Below are positions 35,817 through 44,266 of a stretch of 64,000 nt of DNA, piece by piece; the first letter of the stretch is position 1, and every line of letters starts with the position of its first letter. The notes below the pieces were generated by a model. The model was given only the letters and a program-made list of their open reading frames with translations, made no database searches and was not told the origin of the DNA. Both the position numbers and the translations under genes were made by a program. The DNA is from CAWIUB01 sp963839995 (GTDB lineage: Bacteria > Actinomycetota > Actinomycetes > Mycobacteriales > Jatrophihabitantaceae), in the NCBI GenBank assembly GCA_963839995.1, contig CAWIXH010000019.1, positions 56,153-120,152 on the forward strand, written 5' to 3'.

Positions 35817-36102
35817 CAGATGCACCAGCCTTTCGTTTGACGGTCAGCAGCTGACCGGTGACGTATGCCGTATACCTAGCCGTCGGAACCCGGTGTCACT
35901 GCACCGATCGTAACCCAGACCAGATCACGACGATCCGCCCGATCGGGTAGTTGTGCACCACACATATGCGGACTATGGTCCCGCCGAGGGCAGGCCGATC
36001 AGCCGTGGCTGCTGATCGCGCGGGTGAGCACGGTGGGAGAGCACCGCACGCCGGCCCACGCAGTTGCGCTCGGGGGTCGCAGCAGAGGAAGACGGGTCGG
36101 CG

Positions 36103-37497
36103 ATGGCCGCAGCGCACCGCACACGTGTCGACGCCAAGCTCAACGAGGCCCACGCGGCGTTCGTCGAGACCGGCGTGCCCCCGCAGCTCGTACGCGACGT
36201 CGTAGCCGACTCGTGGCGCCGCTCGGCGCAGGCCGGTGTTGATGCCGAGGCGGGTCTCGCCCCGATCTCCGTGCAGTCCGACGAGCTGCTCGATATGCGC
36301 CGCTCCCACCCGCTGTCGCCGGTGTTTCCCGTGCTCTACGACGTCCTCGGTCGCGCCGCCGAGGAATGCGACAGCGTGATGGCGATTGCCGACGCGGAGG
36401 GCCGGCTGCTGTGGGTGTGCGGTCGACCGGGCCAGCTGCGCCGCGCGGAGAACATCCACTTCGTCGAGGGCGCGATGTGGGACGAGCGGCACGCCGGCAC
36501 CAACGCGCCGGGCACGGCGTTGCGCCTGGACGTCGCCGTGCAGATCCACGCCGCCGAGCACTACGCCCGGCAGGTCCATCCCTGGTCGTGTACCGCGGCA
36601 CCGATCCACGACCCGCAAACTCAGGCGATCCTCGGCATCGTCGACATCACCGGTGCCGACGCGGTCGCCTCACCACAGGTGATGGGCATGGTCCGTGCGG
36701 CTGCGCGGATGGCCGAGGCGGAGCTGGGGCGGCTGCGCCTGCTCGGCCGGATCCCTGACGGACCCGGGTCGTTCGCTGTGGCTGGATCCGCAGCCGACGC
36801 AGTGCTGCGCATCGACGGGTTGGGCCGGCCCGATTGTGAAGTGAACATCAGCGAGCGCAGTCTGCGGCTCAGCCGACGACACAGCGAGATCGCGGTCATT
36901 CTGGTCGACCACCCCGACGGGCTGTCCGCTGACCAGCTCGCGCTGGAGCTGTACGAGCAGGACGTCACGTCGTCGACCATCCGCGCCGAGACAGCTCGGC
37001 TGCGCGCCGTGCTGGGCAGTGACGTGCTGGACTCCCGCCCGTACCGGCTGCGGCTGCGGCCCGAGTGCGATTGGCTCGAGGTGACCGATCACCTGCGCGC
37101 GGGGCGGATACGAGAGGCCGCGCGCGCTTACCGCGGCCCGCTCCTGCCGCAGTCCGACGCTCCCGGCGTGATTACTCGGCGGGACCGGCTGGAACGTCAG
37201 CTCCGTGCGGCTGTCATCGCCTCGAATGACGCCGACCTGATGGTGGCCTGGACGCAGACGCGATGGGGTGGCGACGATCGGGAGATGTGGCGCCGCCAGG
37301 CGGTGACGCTGCCGCCCTCGTCTCCGCTTCGGGCACTCGCCGTGGCCGAGGCCCGACGGCTGGACGCCGAGCTGGGCGTGCTGACGGCCGGCAATCAGGC
37401 GCGGATGCGCGCGCCGCGTTACCGTGGCGCCGTCCCGCGGTTCCCCCGCGAGCAGGCAGGCCCAGGCGCTGGGTTGCTACCCGTCGGCAGTCGCTGA
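36103..37497 (+). CDS. GAF-domain transcriptional regulator (AcoR-like N-terminus)
   Basis: A protein of about 464 aa. The N-terminal part 'DVVADSWRRSAQAGVDAEAG' and the following GAF domain ('FVEGAMWDERHAGTNAPGTA', 'AEHYARQVHPWSCTAAPIHD', 'ILGIVDITGAD') match the sensory half of AcoR-type activators. The sigma-54 AAA+ domain is absent; instead the second half contains 'LSRRHSEIAVILVDHPDGLS' and 'SSTIRAETARLRAVLGSDVL', a winged-helix-like DNA-binding region. Such sigma-54-free forms are common near aldehyde dehydrogenase genes in actinobacteria. I chose ATG 36103; upstream starts exist. It may regulate the nearby oxidation locus or thiolase operon. Confidence 0.78.
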   Translation: MAAAHRTRVDAKLNEAHAAFVETGVPPQLVRDVVADSWRRSAQAGVDAEAGLAPISVQSDELLDMRRSHPLSPVFPVLYDVLGRAAEECDSVMAIADAEGRLLWVCGRPGQLRRAENIHFVEGAMWDERHAGTNAPGTALRLDVAVQIHAAEHYARQVHPWSCTAAPIHDPQTQAILGIVDITGADAVASPQVMGMVRAAARMAEAELGRLRLLGRIPDGPGSFAVAGSAADAVLRIDGLGRPDCEVNISERSLRLSRRHSEIAVILVDHPDGLSADQLALELYEQDVTSSTIRAETARLRAVLGSDVLDSRPYRLRLRPECDWLEVTDHLRAGRIREAARAYRGPLLPQSDAPGVITRRDRLERQLRAAVIASNDADLMVAWTQTRWGGDDREMWRRQAVTLPPSSPLRALAVAEARRLDAELGVLTAGNQARMRAPRYRGAVPRFPREQAGPGAGLLPVGSR

Positions 37498-37524
37498 GCG
37501 GTCGCGTAGGCGAGGATTTGAGCC

Positions 37525-37570
37525 GATCTTGATGCGGAGTCCGGCTGGACCGTCGATAGGTATCAAGATC
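37525..37570. terminator. Possible terminator stem-loop
   Basis: gatcttgat (37525-37533) and atcaagatc (37562-37570) can pair over a 28-nt loop that includes a second small stem. It lies 28 bp after the GAF regulator stop. Weak evidence; the same gatc-rich arms appear in other stem-loops of this window. Confidence 0.4.
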
Positions 37571-37627
37571 CACGCGCTGTGACGCGGGGCTTAGCCAGGT
37601 TAGCTGTGAGCGTGCTAACATCAGTGG

Positions 37628-38782
37628 GTGAGCCCCGCCACGGGTCCATCGAGCCTCATGAGGGCTGGCATCGAATCCACGCTCGGTTGGTACAGCGCGC
37701 TCGTGCGTGGCACGGCGGACTACTGGACGGGCGCATTCAGGCGCCGGTCAACGGCCATCGACGTCTACCAGGACTTACTGGACTGGTGGGCCATCGCCGG
37801 GCGGCGCGACAAGCCACAGTGGGCGAGCACAAGCGACATCGTTGCCGAATGGCCGACCGCTCGGCTGCGGGACTTCTCCGCCAGGGATGCACCCGACGCG
37901 ATCGCGACGTTACTGCTGCCGCCGCAGGCCGGTGGCGATTCCTGCATCGTTGACTACGCCCCGCAGCAGAGCCAGGTCAAGACGGCACTGAACGCCGGGC
38001 TGACGCGGGTGTTCGCCCTGGATTGGATCGGTGCCACCGAGGCTACAAAGGATGCGTCTATCGACGACTACATCGACCTGATCGATGAGGCAGTGGAACG
38101 CGTCGGCGGACGGATAAACCTGGTGGGTGACTCCCAGGGCGGCTGGCTGGCGGCCATTTATGCCGCGCTGCGCCCGGAGTCGATCAATACCCTGACGGTC
38201 GCTGGAGCTCCGATCGATTTCCACGCCGGTGAGCTGCTGATGCAGGACTGGCTAAAGGTCTTGTCTCTGATCGACGTCATGGCTTTCTATCGCAGTATTG
38301 TGGCGGCACATGGCGGCGTATTTCCCGGGCAGTTGCTGCTCGCTGGATTTATGGCGACGCACCCGCAGGATGAATTGGATCGTCAGCTTCAGCTACTCGC
38401 CCACATCCACGAAACGGAGCACGTCGAACGCTACCGAGTGTTCGAGACCTGGTTGCGGCACACTCAAGCAATCCCGGGCGCCTTCTACCTCTGGACAGTC
38501 GAGCACCTGTTCCACAATAACGAGCTCGTCGCGGGCACCCTCCGGGTCGGGAATGAGACCGTCGATCTGGGTCGCATCACCTGCCCGATCTACCTGCTAG
38601 CTGGTGCCAAGGACGACATCACACCGCCGCCGCAGGTGTTCGCTCTCGCCCAGTACGTCGGCACAGAACGGGATCAGATCGTCCAACGCCAGACCACGGG
38701 CGGCCACCTTGGCCTATTCATCGGCCACGAGGCCCTTCGCAATCATTGGGCGCCGCTGTTCGAACAGATCGCCACCCGTTGA
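37628..38782 (+). CDS. PhaC-like alpha/beta hydrolase with Ser nucleophile
   Basis: A 384-aa protein with the PhaC/PhaZ-type alpha/beta-hydrolase layout: 'IVDYAPQQSQVKTALNAGLT', 'VFALDWIGATEATKDASIDD' then YIDLIDEA, the elbow 'INLVGDSQGGWLAAIYAALR', the acid region 'YLLAGAKDDITPPPQVFALA' and the His in 'TTGGHLGLFIGHEAL'. True PHA synthases have Cys at the elbow (GxCxG); here it is Ser (GDSQG), so hydrolysis, perhaps as an intracellular PHA depolymerase, is more likely than synthesis. The start is a GTG. An XRE regulator of the PHA type follows 17 bp downstream. Confidence 0.75.
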   Translation: MSPATGPSSLMRAGIESTLGWYSALVRGTADYWTGAFRRRSTAIDVYQDLLDWWAIAGRRDKPQWASTSDIVAEWPTARLRDFSARDAPDAIATLLLPPQAGGDSCIVDYAPQQSQVKTALNAGLTRVFALDWIGATEATKDASIDDYIDLIDEAVERVGGRINLVGDSQGGWLAAIYAALRPESINTLTVAGAPIDFHAGELLMQDWLKVLSLIDVMAFYRSIVAAHGGVFPGQLLLAGFMATHPQDELDRQLQLLAHIHETEHVERYRVFETWLRHTQAIPGAFYLWTVEHLFHNNELVAGTLRVGNETVDLGRITCPIYLLAGAKDDITPPPQVFALAQYVGTERDQIVQRQTTGGHLGLFIGHEALRNHWAPLFEQIATR

Positions 38783-38799
38783 CTTCATATTCTGGCCTG

Positions 38800-39183
38800 G
38801 TGGCGGATCGAGTGAGACCGCAGAGTGTTCTTGGCGCTATCGTTCGGCGACATCGGAAACTCGCAGACCTGACGATGCGTGAACTTGCCGCGGCCGTGGG
38901 GATTTCCAACCCCTACCTTTCCCAAATCGAACGCGGGCTGCGCGCCCCTTCGCATGCTGTTCTCCAGGCCATCGCCGACAGCTTGGACCTGTCGATCGAG
39001 TGGATGTACGCCGAAGCCGGTTTCGTCGAACCGGCCGTGTACGAGGAACGCGATACTCGTGATTCCGTGCTCCCGGCGATCAAGAACTCTTCCGAGTTGA
39101 CGGCAGCCCAACGCCGCGCGATGACGGAGATTTACCATGCATTCCTCGACGCCAACACCGTAAGGCGACGCAACGGCACCTGA
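38800..39183 (+). CDS. XRE-family regulator (second copy of PHA-locus type)
   Basis: A 127-aa protein with the helix-turn-helix 'LGAIVRRHRKLADLTMRELA' and 'VGISNPYLSQIERGLRAPSH', and a C-terminal helix 'ELTAAQRRAMTEIYHAFLDA'. It is a clear paralogue of the protein at 31568-31939 (same SNPYLSQIERG helix and the same layout). It starts with GTG at 38800, 17 bp after the PhaC-like hydrolase, so the two form an operon. Regulation of PHA granule metabolism is inferred from context only. Confidence 0.8.
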   Translation: MADRVRPQSVLGAIVRRHRKLADLTMRELAAAVGISNPYLSQIERGLRAPSHAVLQAIADSLDLSIEWMYAEAGFVEPAVYEERDTRDSVLPAIKNSSELTAAQRRAMTEIYHAFLDANTVRRRNGT

Positions 39184-39194
39184 GGCGCGTCCAG

Positions 39195-40628
39195 TCAGCT
39201 TTTCCTGCGAGCCTTTCGGCGCGCTCGTTCAGCCCGCTGACGCTCCTCCGCAACCAGGATTCCGTAGGTGAAACTGTCTTCACCACGCTCCGACGCATCG
39301 GACGCAAGCCGCCGCAGCAGCTCCTGCGCGCCGACGCTGTCTTGGAACTCTCCGAGTAGGTCCTGCAGCGCGGTAGCCGCCGCGACGAGCTGCGAATGGT
39401 CGGCAGCCGCCTCGGCCGCGTACCGCACCCGCTTGCCCGTCTTGCGGGCGCGATGCATGTCCTCAGGGGAGCTCGAGGGTTCGGTCGCAAGGGTGAGCCG
39501 CTTGGCCAGCTTGCGCTCCATGCGATCGACGTCGTCGTGCAGCGTGGCCGCGGGACGTCCCGCCGCAGCGGTGAACGGCGGGTCGGCGCGCCAGTTCGCC
39601 ACCCGGTCGAGCAGGTCGGCGTAGCGGTCTGCCTGCATGGCGTCGAGCAGCTGCGCCCGCCGAACGGCTAGGTCGCTGGTCAATCGCGCCGAGATCTGCT
39701 CGGCGACCGGACCGACAACGAGGTCGTTGGGTAGCTTGGCGACCTCTGCCTGAAGCCGGGCGAGCAGCACCTCACGGTCGCGGACCTCACCCAGCAGGGT
39801 GGCGTACCACTTCAGCTCGTCCTCCAACTCGACGGCCTGCTCGGCGTCGAAGCAGTTCGTGAACGAGCGCAGCGTGCTGCGCAGCCGACGGCTGGCCACT
39901 CGAGTCTGGTGTATCGAGTCCGGCGCATCCCGGGCGATGGCGAAGTGGCCGCTGACCATCGCGTCGCATTGATGCGAGATGTAGTCGATGAGGACCGCCC
40001 CAGCGGACGTGCGCGGTGTGCCGACGCCTTCGTTCCCGATGCCGAGCAGGGCGCGGGACAGCTTGGACCGGCTCGTCGAGGGGTAGGCGCCCGCGGACGT
40101 CAGCGCCCTGCCGATGTTCGCCAGCAGATCACGTGACCCCGTACCGAGCTCGACCTCCACCTCGTGCCAGCGCGGTGCGCGCACCTCGGCGCCGAGTCCA
40201 CTGGCCCGCACGTCGTCGTGTGCGACTTCGGCGACCAGCTCGTTCTCGGACGTGACGAGACGGTGCCGGGTGCGGGTGACGTCCAGCCGAACGATCGGGG
40301 CGACCGCGGCACCGCGGAGGAACGGCCGAAGCCTGTCTGCGGCCTCGTCAGGCAGCGTGTCGCTGTCGGCCGGCCAGTGCAGCTCGGTGCGCCCGTCGAC
40401 GCCCGGGACCTTGAGCTGCCAGCCGGTGTCGACGTCGCCGAGCCGCCGACGCAACGTGAGCCGAAAGCGCAGCAAGTGACGGCCTTCGGTGTCGTGGTAT
40501 GTGCTCGACAGGCTGACCTGGTCGGCATCCACCCGGCCGTTCTTACCGGCGAAACGGGAAAGGTCAGGCACCACGAAATCGGGCGCGACGTCGAACTTGG
40601 TCTCTACCTCGCGCTGGACGTCGGCCAC
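39195..40628 (-). CDS. CYTH and CHAD domain protein
   Basis: A protein of about 477 aa. The N-terminal CYTH domain begins 'VQREVETKFDVAPDFVVPDL' with the ExExK motif (EVETK) and has 'YHDTEGRHLLRFRLTLRRRL', the triphosphate-tunnel pattern. The C-terminal CHAD domain has conserved His/Arg helices 'DSIHQTRVASRRLRSTLRSF' and 'DMHRARKTGKRVRYAAEAAA'. CYTH acts on triphosphates; CHAD proteins bind inorganic polyphosphate and can sit on polyP granules. The start is a GTG at 40628; the frame is open upstream but the upstream part overlaps the tmRNA region and lacks similarity. It converges with the second XRE gene. Confidence 0.85.
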   Translation of the reverse strand: MADVQREVETKFDVAPDFVVPDLSRFAGKNGRVDADQVSLSSTYHDTEGRHLLRFRLTLRRRLGDVDTGWQLKVPGVDGRTELHWPADSDTLPDEAADRLRPFLRGAAVAPIVRLDVTRTRHRLVTSENELVAEVAHDDVRASGLGAEVRAPRWHEVEVELGTGSRDLLANIGRALTSAGAYPSTSRSKLSRALLGIGNEGVGTPRTSAGAVLIDYISHQCDAMVSGHFAIARDAPDSIHQTRVASRRLRSTLRSFTNCFDAEQAVELEDELKWYATLLGEVRDREVLLARLQAEVAKLPNDLVVGPVAEQISARLTSDLAVRRAQLLDAMQADRYADLLDRVANWRADPPFTAAAGRPAATLHDDVDRMERKLAKRLTLATEPSSSPEDMHRARKTGKRVRYAAEAAADHSQLVAAATALQDLLGEFQDSVGAQELLRRLASDASERGEDSFTYGILVAEERQRAERARRKARRKS

Positions 40629-40694
40629 CTGACCATTGTGCGGGCTAACCGATCGCGGCGGGAGTCGGTAGGCTGGACGACGAAGCCACCACAA

Positions 40695-41062
40695 GGGGGT
40701 GAATGGTCTCGACTCCGGACGTCGAGGCAGGAGAAGCGGGCCGAGGATCGCGTTGCCGCCCTCGTTAATCATGCGACGCACACAAAATAAGCGCCGACAA
40801 TAGTCGCGCCGAGTTCGCTCTCGCTGCCTAAGCGAGACGACTCTGTCAGTCCGGGTTCGTCACCGGCCCGGTCGCTGGCATCAGCTAGGTGACTCACTCG
40901 CCGATCCGGTCGCGGGATCGACGAGGACAACCAACAGCGACTGGACCCGTCACACCGGCCCGTGTGCATGACCGGTGGGGCCGAGTAGAGGCACCGCACA
41001 CTGCGCCCGGAGAAGTCCTGTCGAAGCGACGGAGGACGCGGGTTCGATTCCCGCCACCTCCA
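40695..41062 (+). ncRNA. ssrA: tmRNA (SsrA), complete
   Basis: The 5' end gggggtg (40695-40701), followed by 'aatggtctcgactcc', pairs with cacctcc (41055-41061) as a 7-bp acceptor stem with one G-U; the T arm is 'gcgggttcgattcccgc' (41037-41053). A tag reading frame at 40793-40831 reads ADNSRAEFALAA then TAA, ending in the ALAA degradation signal. The discriminator base is A at 41062 and CCA is not encoded (the DNA continues cac). With SmpB it rescues stalled ribosomes and tags the product for proteolysis. VapBC lies about 115 bp downstream. Exact mature ends are inferred from pairing. Confidence 0.93.
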
Positions 41063-41177
41063 CACAGGCCGCTGACCTTCACCCAGCACGAGGGAGTGGA
41101 TGGTGAGCGGGGACTCGTGGGCCTGATCGTACGGCCGGGTCCGTGCGTGGTGAACTGATCGACGTTCGGTAATCCGC

Positions 41178-41576
41178 TCATGGCTGCAGCGCGGCCAGGA
41201 CGTCTGTGCGGCCGAAGTCGTCGCCCTTGTACAGCAGCGGCTTACCGGCTGCCCGGGACAGCGCGTAGGCGAAGCAGTCGCCGAGGTTCAATCCAGCTGG
41301 GTGGCCGCTTCCCCTCCCGAAATCGCGGTAGGCGCGCCGGGCGATGTCGGCATGGCGCTTCGTGAGCGGTTCGACCTTGACGCCAGTCACCCCCAGCAGA
41401 TCGTCGAGGCGGCCGCTGAGCACCGGGTCTCGGCTCGCATCGACGACGATGGCGGTCTCGACGTACGTTCCCGCCGAGACCAACGGCTCAGCCGCCCGGG
41501 CAAGCGCGTCCACGTAACGATCGGCATCCGGTTCCCCTCGCAGGATCGCGATGAACGCTGAGGTATCGACGATCAA
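41178..41576 (-). CDS. vapC: VapC-type PIN-domain toxin
   Basis: A 132-aa PIN-domain protein: 'MIVDTSAFIAILRGEPDADR' with the first Asp, an acidic residue in 'AGTYVETAIVVDAS', 'GLNLGDCFAYALSRAAGKPL' with the Asp, and 'LLYKGDDFGRTDV' at the end. These four acidic positions form the Mg-dependent RNase centre. VapC toxins cut specific tRNAs or rRNA. It overlaps vapB by 4 bp in the normal antitoxin-first order. It lies just beyond the 3' end of the tmRNA gene. Confidence 0.92.
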   Translation of the reverse strand: MIVDTSAFIAILRGEPDADRYVDALARAAEPLVSAGTYVETAIVVDASRDPVLSGRLDDLLGVTGVKVEPLTKRHADIARRAYRDFGRGSGHPAGLNLGDCFAYALSRAAGKPLLYKGDDFGRTDVLAALQP

Positions 41577-41836
41577 CGCGGCAACCCGGCCTCGTCGTAG
41601 AACAGATCCCCGTGATCAGCACTGCGGTACGGCTCGACCCACCGGGTAGCCGCATCCCTAGCGATCTCGCGGATACGAGCGGCCCGAGCCGCCGCTGCGT
41701 GTTCGTCGCGCTGTTGCAGACGATCGAGCCGCTCACGGACGGCCACCGTGACGGCCCGAGTCACACTCTCGCCGGTCGCCGCGGCGAGCTGACGAGCCAG
41801 CCGCTCGGCCTCGGGATTCTTGATGTTCAGGCTCAT
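41573..41836 (-). CDS. vapB: VapB-type antitoxin (Rv0623-like)
   Basis: An 87-aa protein that starts 'MSLNIKNPEAERLARQLAAA' and continues TGESVTRAV, the PSK_trans_fact/Rv0623-like VapB pattern with an N-terminal DNA-binding and dimer region and a C-terminal toxin-binding tail ('YRSADHGDLFYDEAGLPR'). It would neutralise the adjacent VapC and repress the operon. Translation is coupled to vapC through a 4-bp overlap. Confidence 0.92.
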   Translation of the reverse strand: MSLNIKNPEAERLARQLAAATGESVTRAVTVAVRERLDRLQQRDEHAAAARAARIREIARDAATRWVEPYRSADHGDLFYDEAGLPR

Positions 41837-41996
41837 GGCAGAAGTCTACCTCAATCAGACTTCCTTTCTGTATGAGTGTCTATGGCCTCCAAGATGCCCT
41901 GACCGCGTTCTCAGGGTTTCGCCAGCTGCCGGTTCGCTGATCACCTTCGATTCCGACATGATGCGCATGCCATCCCGGCCTTCGGAAGGACGCCAT

Positions 41997-42902
41997 ATGC
42001 ACAACCACCTGAGCTGGCTCGAGGCGGGGGTCATCGGAGCCATGCAAGGGGTGGCTGAGCTGTTTCCGATATCCAGTCTGGGGCACAGCGTCCTCATCCC
42101 TGCCTGGGTGGGTGGGTCCTGGGCGCGCGACCTGAACGTCAGCAGGCCCGAGTCGCCCTATCTCGCGTTCATCGTGGGGCTGCACGTGGCTACCGCGCTG
42201 GCTCTGATCGTCTACTTCTGGCGCGATTGGGTGCGCATCGTCGGCGGGCTGGTGACCAGCATCGCCCGGCGTGAGGTGAAAGCAGCTGACCAGCGGCTGG
42301 CCTGGCTGCTCGTGCTCGCCACCATCCCGGTCGGGCTTGTTGGGCTGCTCGGCGAACACTGGTTCCGGACCACGGTCGCGCGCCCCGTCCCGACCGCAAT
42401 CCTGCTCACTGTCAACGGGGTCGTGCTGCTACTTGGGGAGCAGTTGCGCCGTCGCGAAGGCAGCCCGGATTCGGTCTACGTCGACGAACGGATCACCGGC
42501 CCGCAGTCCGACGCGCGGATCGCGCAGCAGCCGGTGGCCCAGGCCGTAGGGGTTGGCGCGGTGCAGATTCTGGCGCTGGCGCCGGGCATTTCCCGTTCAG
42601 GCGTGACGATGGTGGCGGGCATGGTCCGGGGGCTATCGCGCGAGGACGCCGCCCGCTTCGCCTTCCTGCTGGCGACACCGGTGATCCTCGCGGCGGGGGT
42701 GCTGAAGCTGCCCGATCTCAATGGGCATCTGGGCAACGGGATCCGCGGGCAGGTGCTGTTCGGCTCGCTGCTGTCGTTCGTCGGGGCGTACCTGTCGGTG
42801 CGCTTCCTCACCCGATACTTCGCGAACGGGTCGCTGCGGCCGTTCGGCGCTTATTGCATCGCTGCCGGAATCGCCAGCCTGGTGCTGTTCGCCGCGCGCT
42901 GA
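41997..42902 (+). CDS. uppP: Undecaprenyl-diphosphate phosphatase (UppP/BacA family)
   Basis: A protein of about 301 aa with seven to eight membrane helices. The family motifs are 'MQGVAELFPISSLGHSVLIP' near the N-terminus and 'LALAPGISRSGVTMVAGMVR' (PGxSRSG). It removes a phosphate from undecaprenyl diphosphate, recycling the lipid carrier for peptidoglycan. The ATG at 41997 has GGAAGGA six bases upstream; longer in-frame starts have no such site. A family variant: the usual E-F-L-P-I-S-S-S-G-H motif is E-L-F-P-I-S-S-L-G-H here, so a specialised or second copy is possible. Confidence 0.88.
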   Translation: MHNHLSWLEAGVIGAMQGVAELFPISSLGHSVLIPAWVGGSWARDLNVSRPESPYLAFIVGLHVATALALIVYFWRDWVRIVGGLVTSIARREVKAADQRLAWLLVLATIPVGLVGLLGEHWFRTTVARPVPTAILLTVNGVVLLLGEQLRRREGSPDSVYVDERITGPQSDARIAQQPVAQAVGVGAVQILALAPGISRSGVTMVAGMVRGLSREDAARFAFLLATPVILAAGVLKLPDLNGHLGNGIRGQVLFGSLLSFVGAYLSVRFLTRYFANGSLRPFGAYCIAAGIASLVLFAAR

Positions 42903-42916
42903 CCTACGCTCGACGG

Positions 42917-43324
42917 GTGGTGCGCCGGTTCCGTTTCGCCTTCGCACCGCGCTGGATCGCGCTGCATGTGCTCGTCCTCGCGGCCTGCGTGGTGATGGTG
43001 CTGCTTGGCCGGTGGCAGTGGCACGTGGCGCACGTCCACCATGGCGACGTCCGCAACTACGCCTACGCGTTCCAGTGGTGGGCCTTCACCGGCTTCGCCC
43101 TGTTTATGTGGCTGCGCGTCCTGCACGATGCATCCACGCCCGATGTGCCTGCCCCGACCCCTGCCCAGTCGGAACCGCCGATGGCCTACCGTCGCTATGT
43201 GATGCCGCAGCACTCCACGTCGACGCCCGTTGCGACCGACGGCGAACACGCCCGCTACAACGCGTACCTCCGCGATCTCGCGCAGGCAGCCGAGACCTCG
43301 CAGCTGCCCGGTGATCGCGGATGA
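42917..43324 (+). CDS. Small membrane protein of unknown function
   Basis: A protein of about 135 aa (GTG start at 42917 or 42920) with two hydrophobic helices ('WIALHVLVLAACVVMVLLGR' and 'FQWWAFTGFALFMWLRVL') and a hydrophilic C-terminal half. The 'GRWQWHVAHVH' segment after the first helix resembles the start of SURF1-like assembly proteins but the SURF1 domain is absent. It overlaps the DUF3817 gene by 4 bp; this pair is common in actinobacteria. Function unknown. Confidence 0.75.
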   Translation: MVRRFRFAFAPRWIALHVLVLAACVVMVLLGRWQWHVAHVHHGDVRNYAYAFQWWAFTGFALFMWLRVLHDASTPDVPAPTPAQSEPPMAYRRYVMPQHSTSTPVATDGEHARYNAYLRDLAQAAETSQLPGDRG

Positions 43325-43659
43325 GCCAGCAGACCGCAACGACGGTCCCGCGCATCCGGTACTCCGGCGCGCTGCTGCGCTACCGGGTGATGGCGTTCGT
43401 CACCGGCGTGATGCTGCTGCTGCTCGTCTTCGTGGCCATGCCGCTCAAGTACTTCGCCGACTCGCCGGGACCGGTGGCAGTCATCGGCACGGCGCATGGA
43501 TTCCTGTTCATGGTGTATCTGGCCACGGCGCTGGACCTCGGCATCCGGCTGCGGTGGAACCCGGTGCGGCTCGTGCTGATCATGGCGGCCGGCACGATCC
43601 CGTTCATGTCGTTCGTCGCCGAACGCAGCGTCATGCGCGAGATTCGCGCCCGGCGCTGA
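43321..43659 (+). CDS. DUF3817 membrane protein
   Basis: A 112-aa protein with three likely membrane helices. 'LLRYRVMAFVTGVMLLLLVF' with 'PLKYF', then 'IGTAHGFLFMVYLATALDLG' and 'AAGTIPFMSFVAERSVMREI', match the DUF3817 (YdzA-like) family. The function of the family is unknown. It overlaps the upstream membrane-protein gene and converges with the ECF sigma gene across 3 bp. Confidence 0.85.
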   Translation: MSQQTATTVPRIRYSGALLRYRVMAFVTGVMLLLLVFVAMPLKYFADSPGPVAVIGTAHGFLFMVYLATALDLGIRLRWNPVRLVLIMAAGTIPFMSFVAERSVMREIRARR

Positions 43660-43662
43660 CGA

Positions 43663-44196
43663 TCAGCCGCCGACGACCCGGGTCTGGCCGTCGTCACCCA
43701 ACCCGTCGACCAGGTCTGCGCGCGCCCGGGCGACCCGCGATCGGACCGTGCCGACCGGGCAGCCGCAGACTTCCGCGGCCTCGCCGTAGGAGAGCCCGAC
43801 CAGCTGGGTCAGGACGAAGGCTTCGCGGCGCGATGGGTCCAGGGATCCAAGCAGCGCGCGCAGTGCCACCGAATCAGCCGGATCGCTCTCGGTTCGCTCA
43901 CCCGGCGGGCTAACCGCGCGTGCCCGGACGGCTGCCCGGACCGCGTCCGCGCAGGCGTGTCGAGCGATGGACAACAGCCAGGTGCGGGCCGACGAGCGGC
44001 CGGCGAAGCGGTGCAGAGACGCAAACGCGCGTGCGTACGTCTCCTGGGTGAGGTCGGCGGCGGCGGCGCGGTCAGCGAGGTTTGCGCACAGCCGCCAGAC
44101 GTCGGCCTGGGTCGCCCGGACGAAAGCCGCGGCCGCGGCGATGTCACCGCGGCGAGCGCGCAGGGCTGCCTCGGTGATCGGATCGCTCTCGTCCAT
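43663..44196 (-). CDS. ECF sigma factor, SigC-like
   Basis: A 177-aa ECF sigma factor. Region 2 has 'VRATQADVWRLCANLADRAA' and 'DLTQETYARAFASLHRFAGR' then SSARTWLLSIARHACAD; region 4 has 'LTQLVGLSYGEAAEVCGCPV' then GTVRSRVARAR. These segments are very close to M. tuberculosis SigC, which is linked to copper acquisition. Divergent to it, 70 bp away, is an anti-sigma gene that leads a copper-handling operon, so control of copper supply is a reasonable inference. The ATG at 44196 is chosen over longer frames. Confidence 0.88.
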   Translation of the reverse strand: MDESDPITEAALRARRGDIAAAAAFVRATQADVWRLCANLADRAAAADLTQETYARAFASLHRFAGRSSARTWLLSIARHACADAVRAAVRARAVSPPGERTESDPADSVALRALLGSLDPSRREAFVLTQLVGLSYGEAAEVCGCPVGTVRSRVARARADLVDGLGDDGQTRVVGG

Positions 44197-44266
44197 CCGC
44201 CCTTCCCGTTGTGATCGCAGCCACCCGCCGGGAACTATCGGGCCGGTTGCGGCGACTGTTCCAGAC

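Noticed and set aside
37628..38782. An active PHA synthase
   Set aside because: The nucleophile elbow has Ser, not the Cys needed in PHA synthases.
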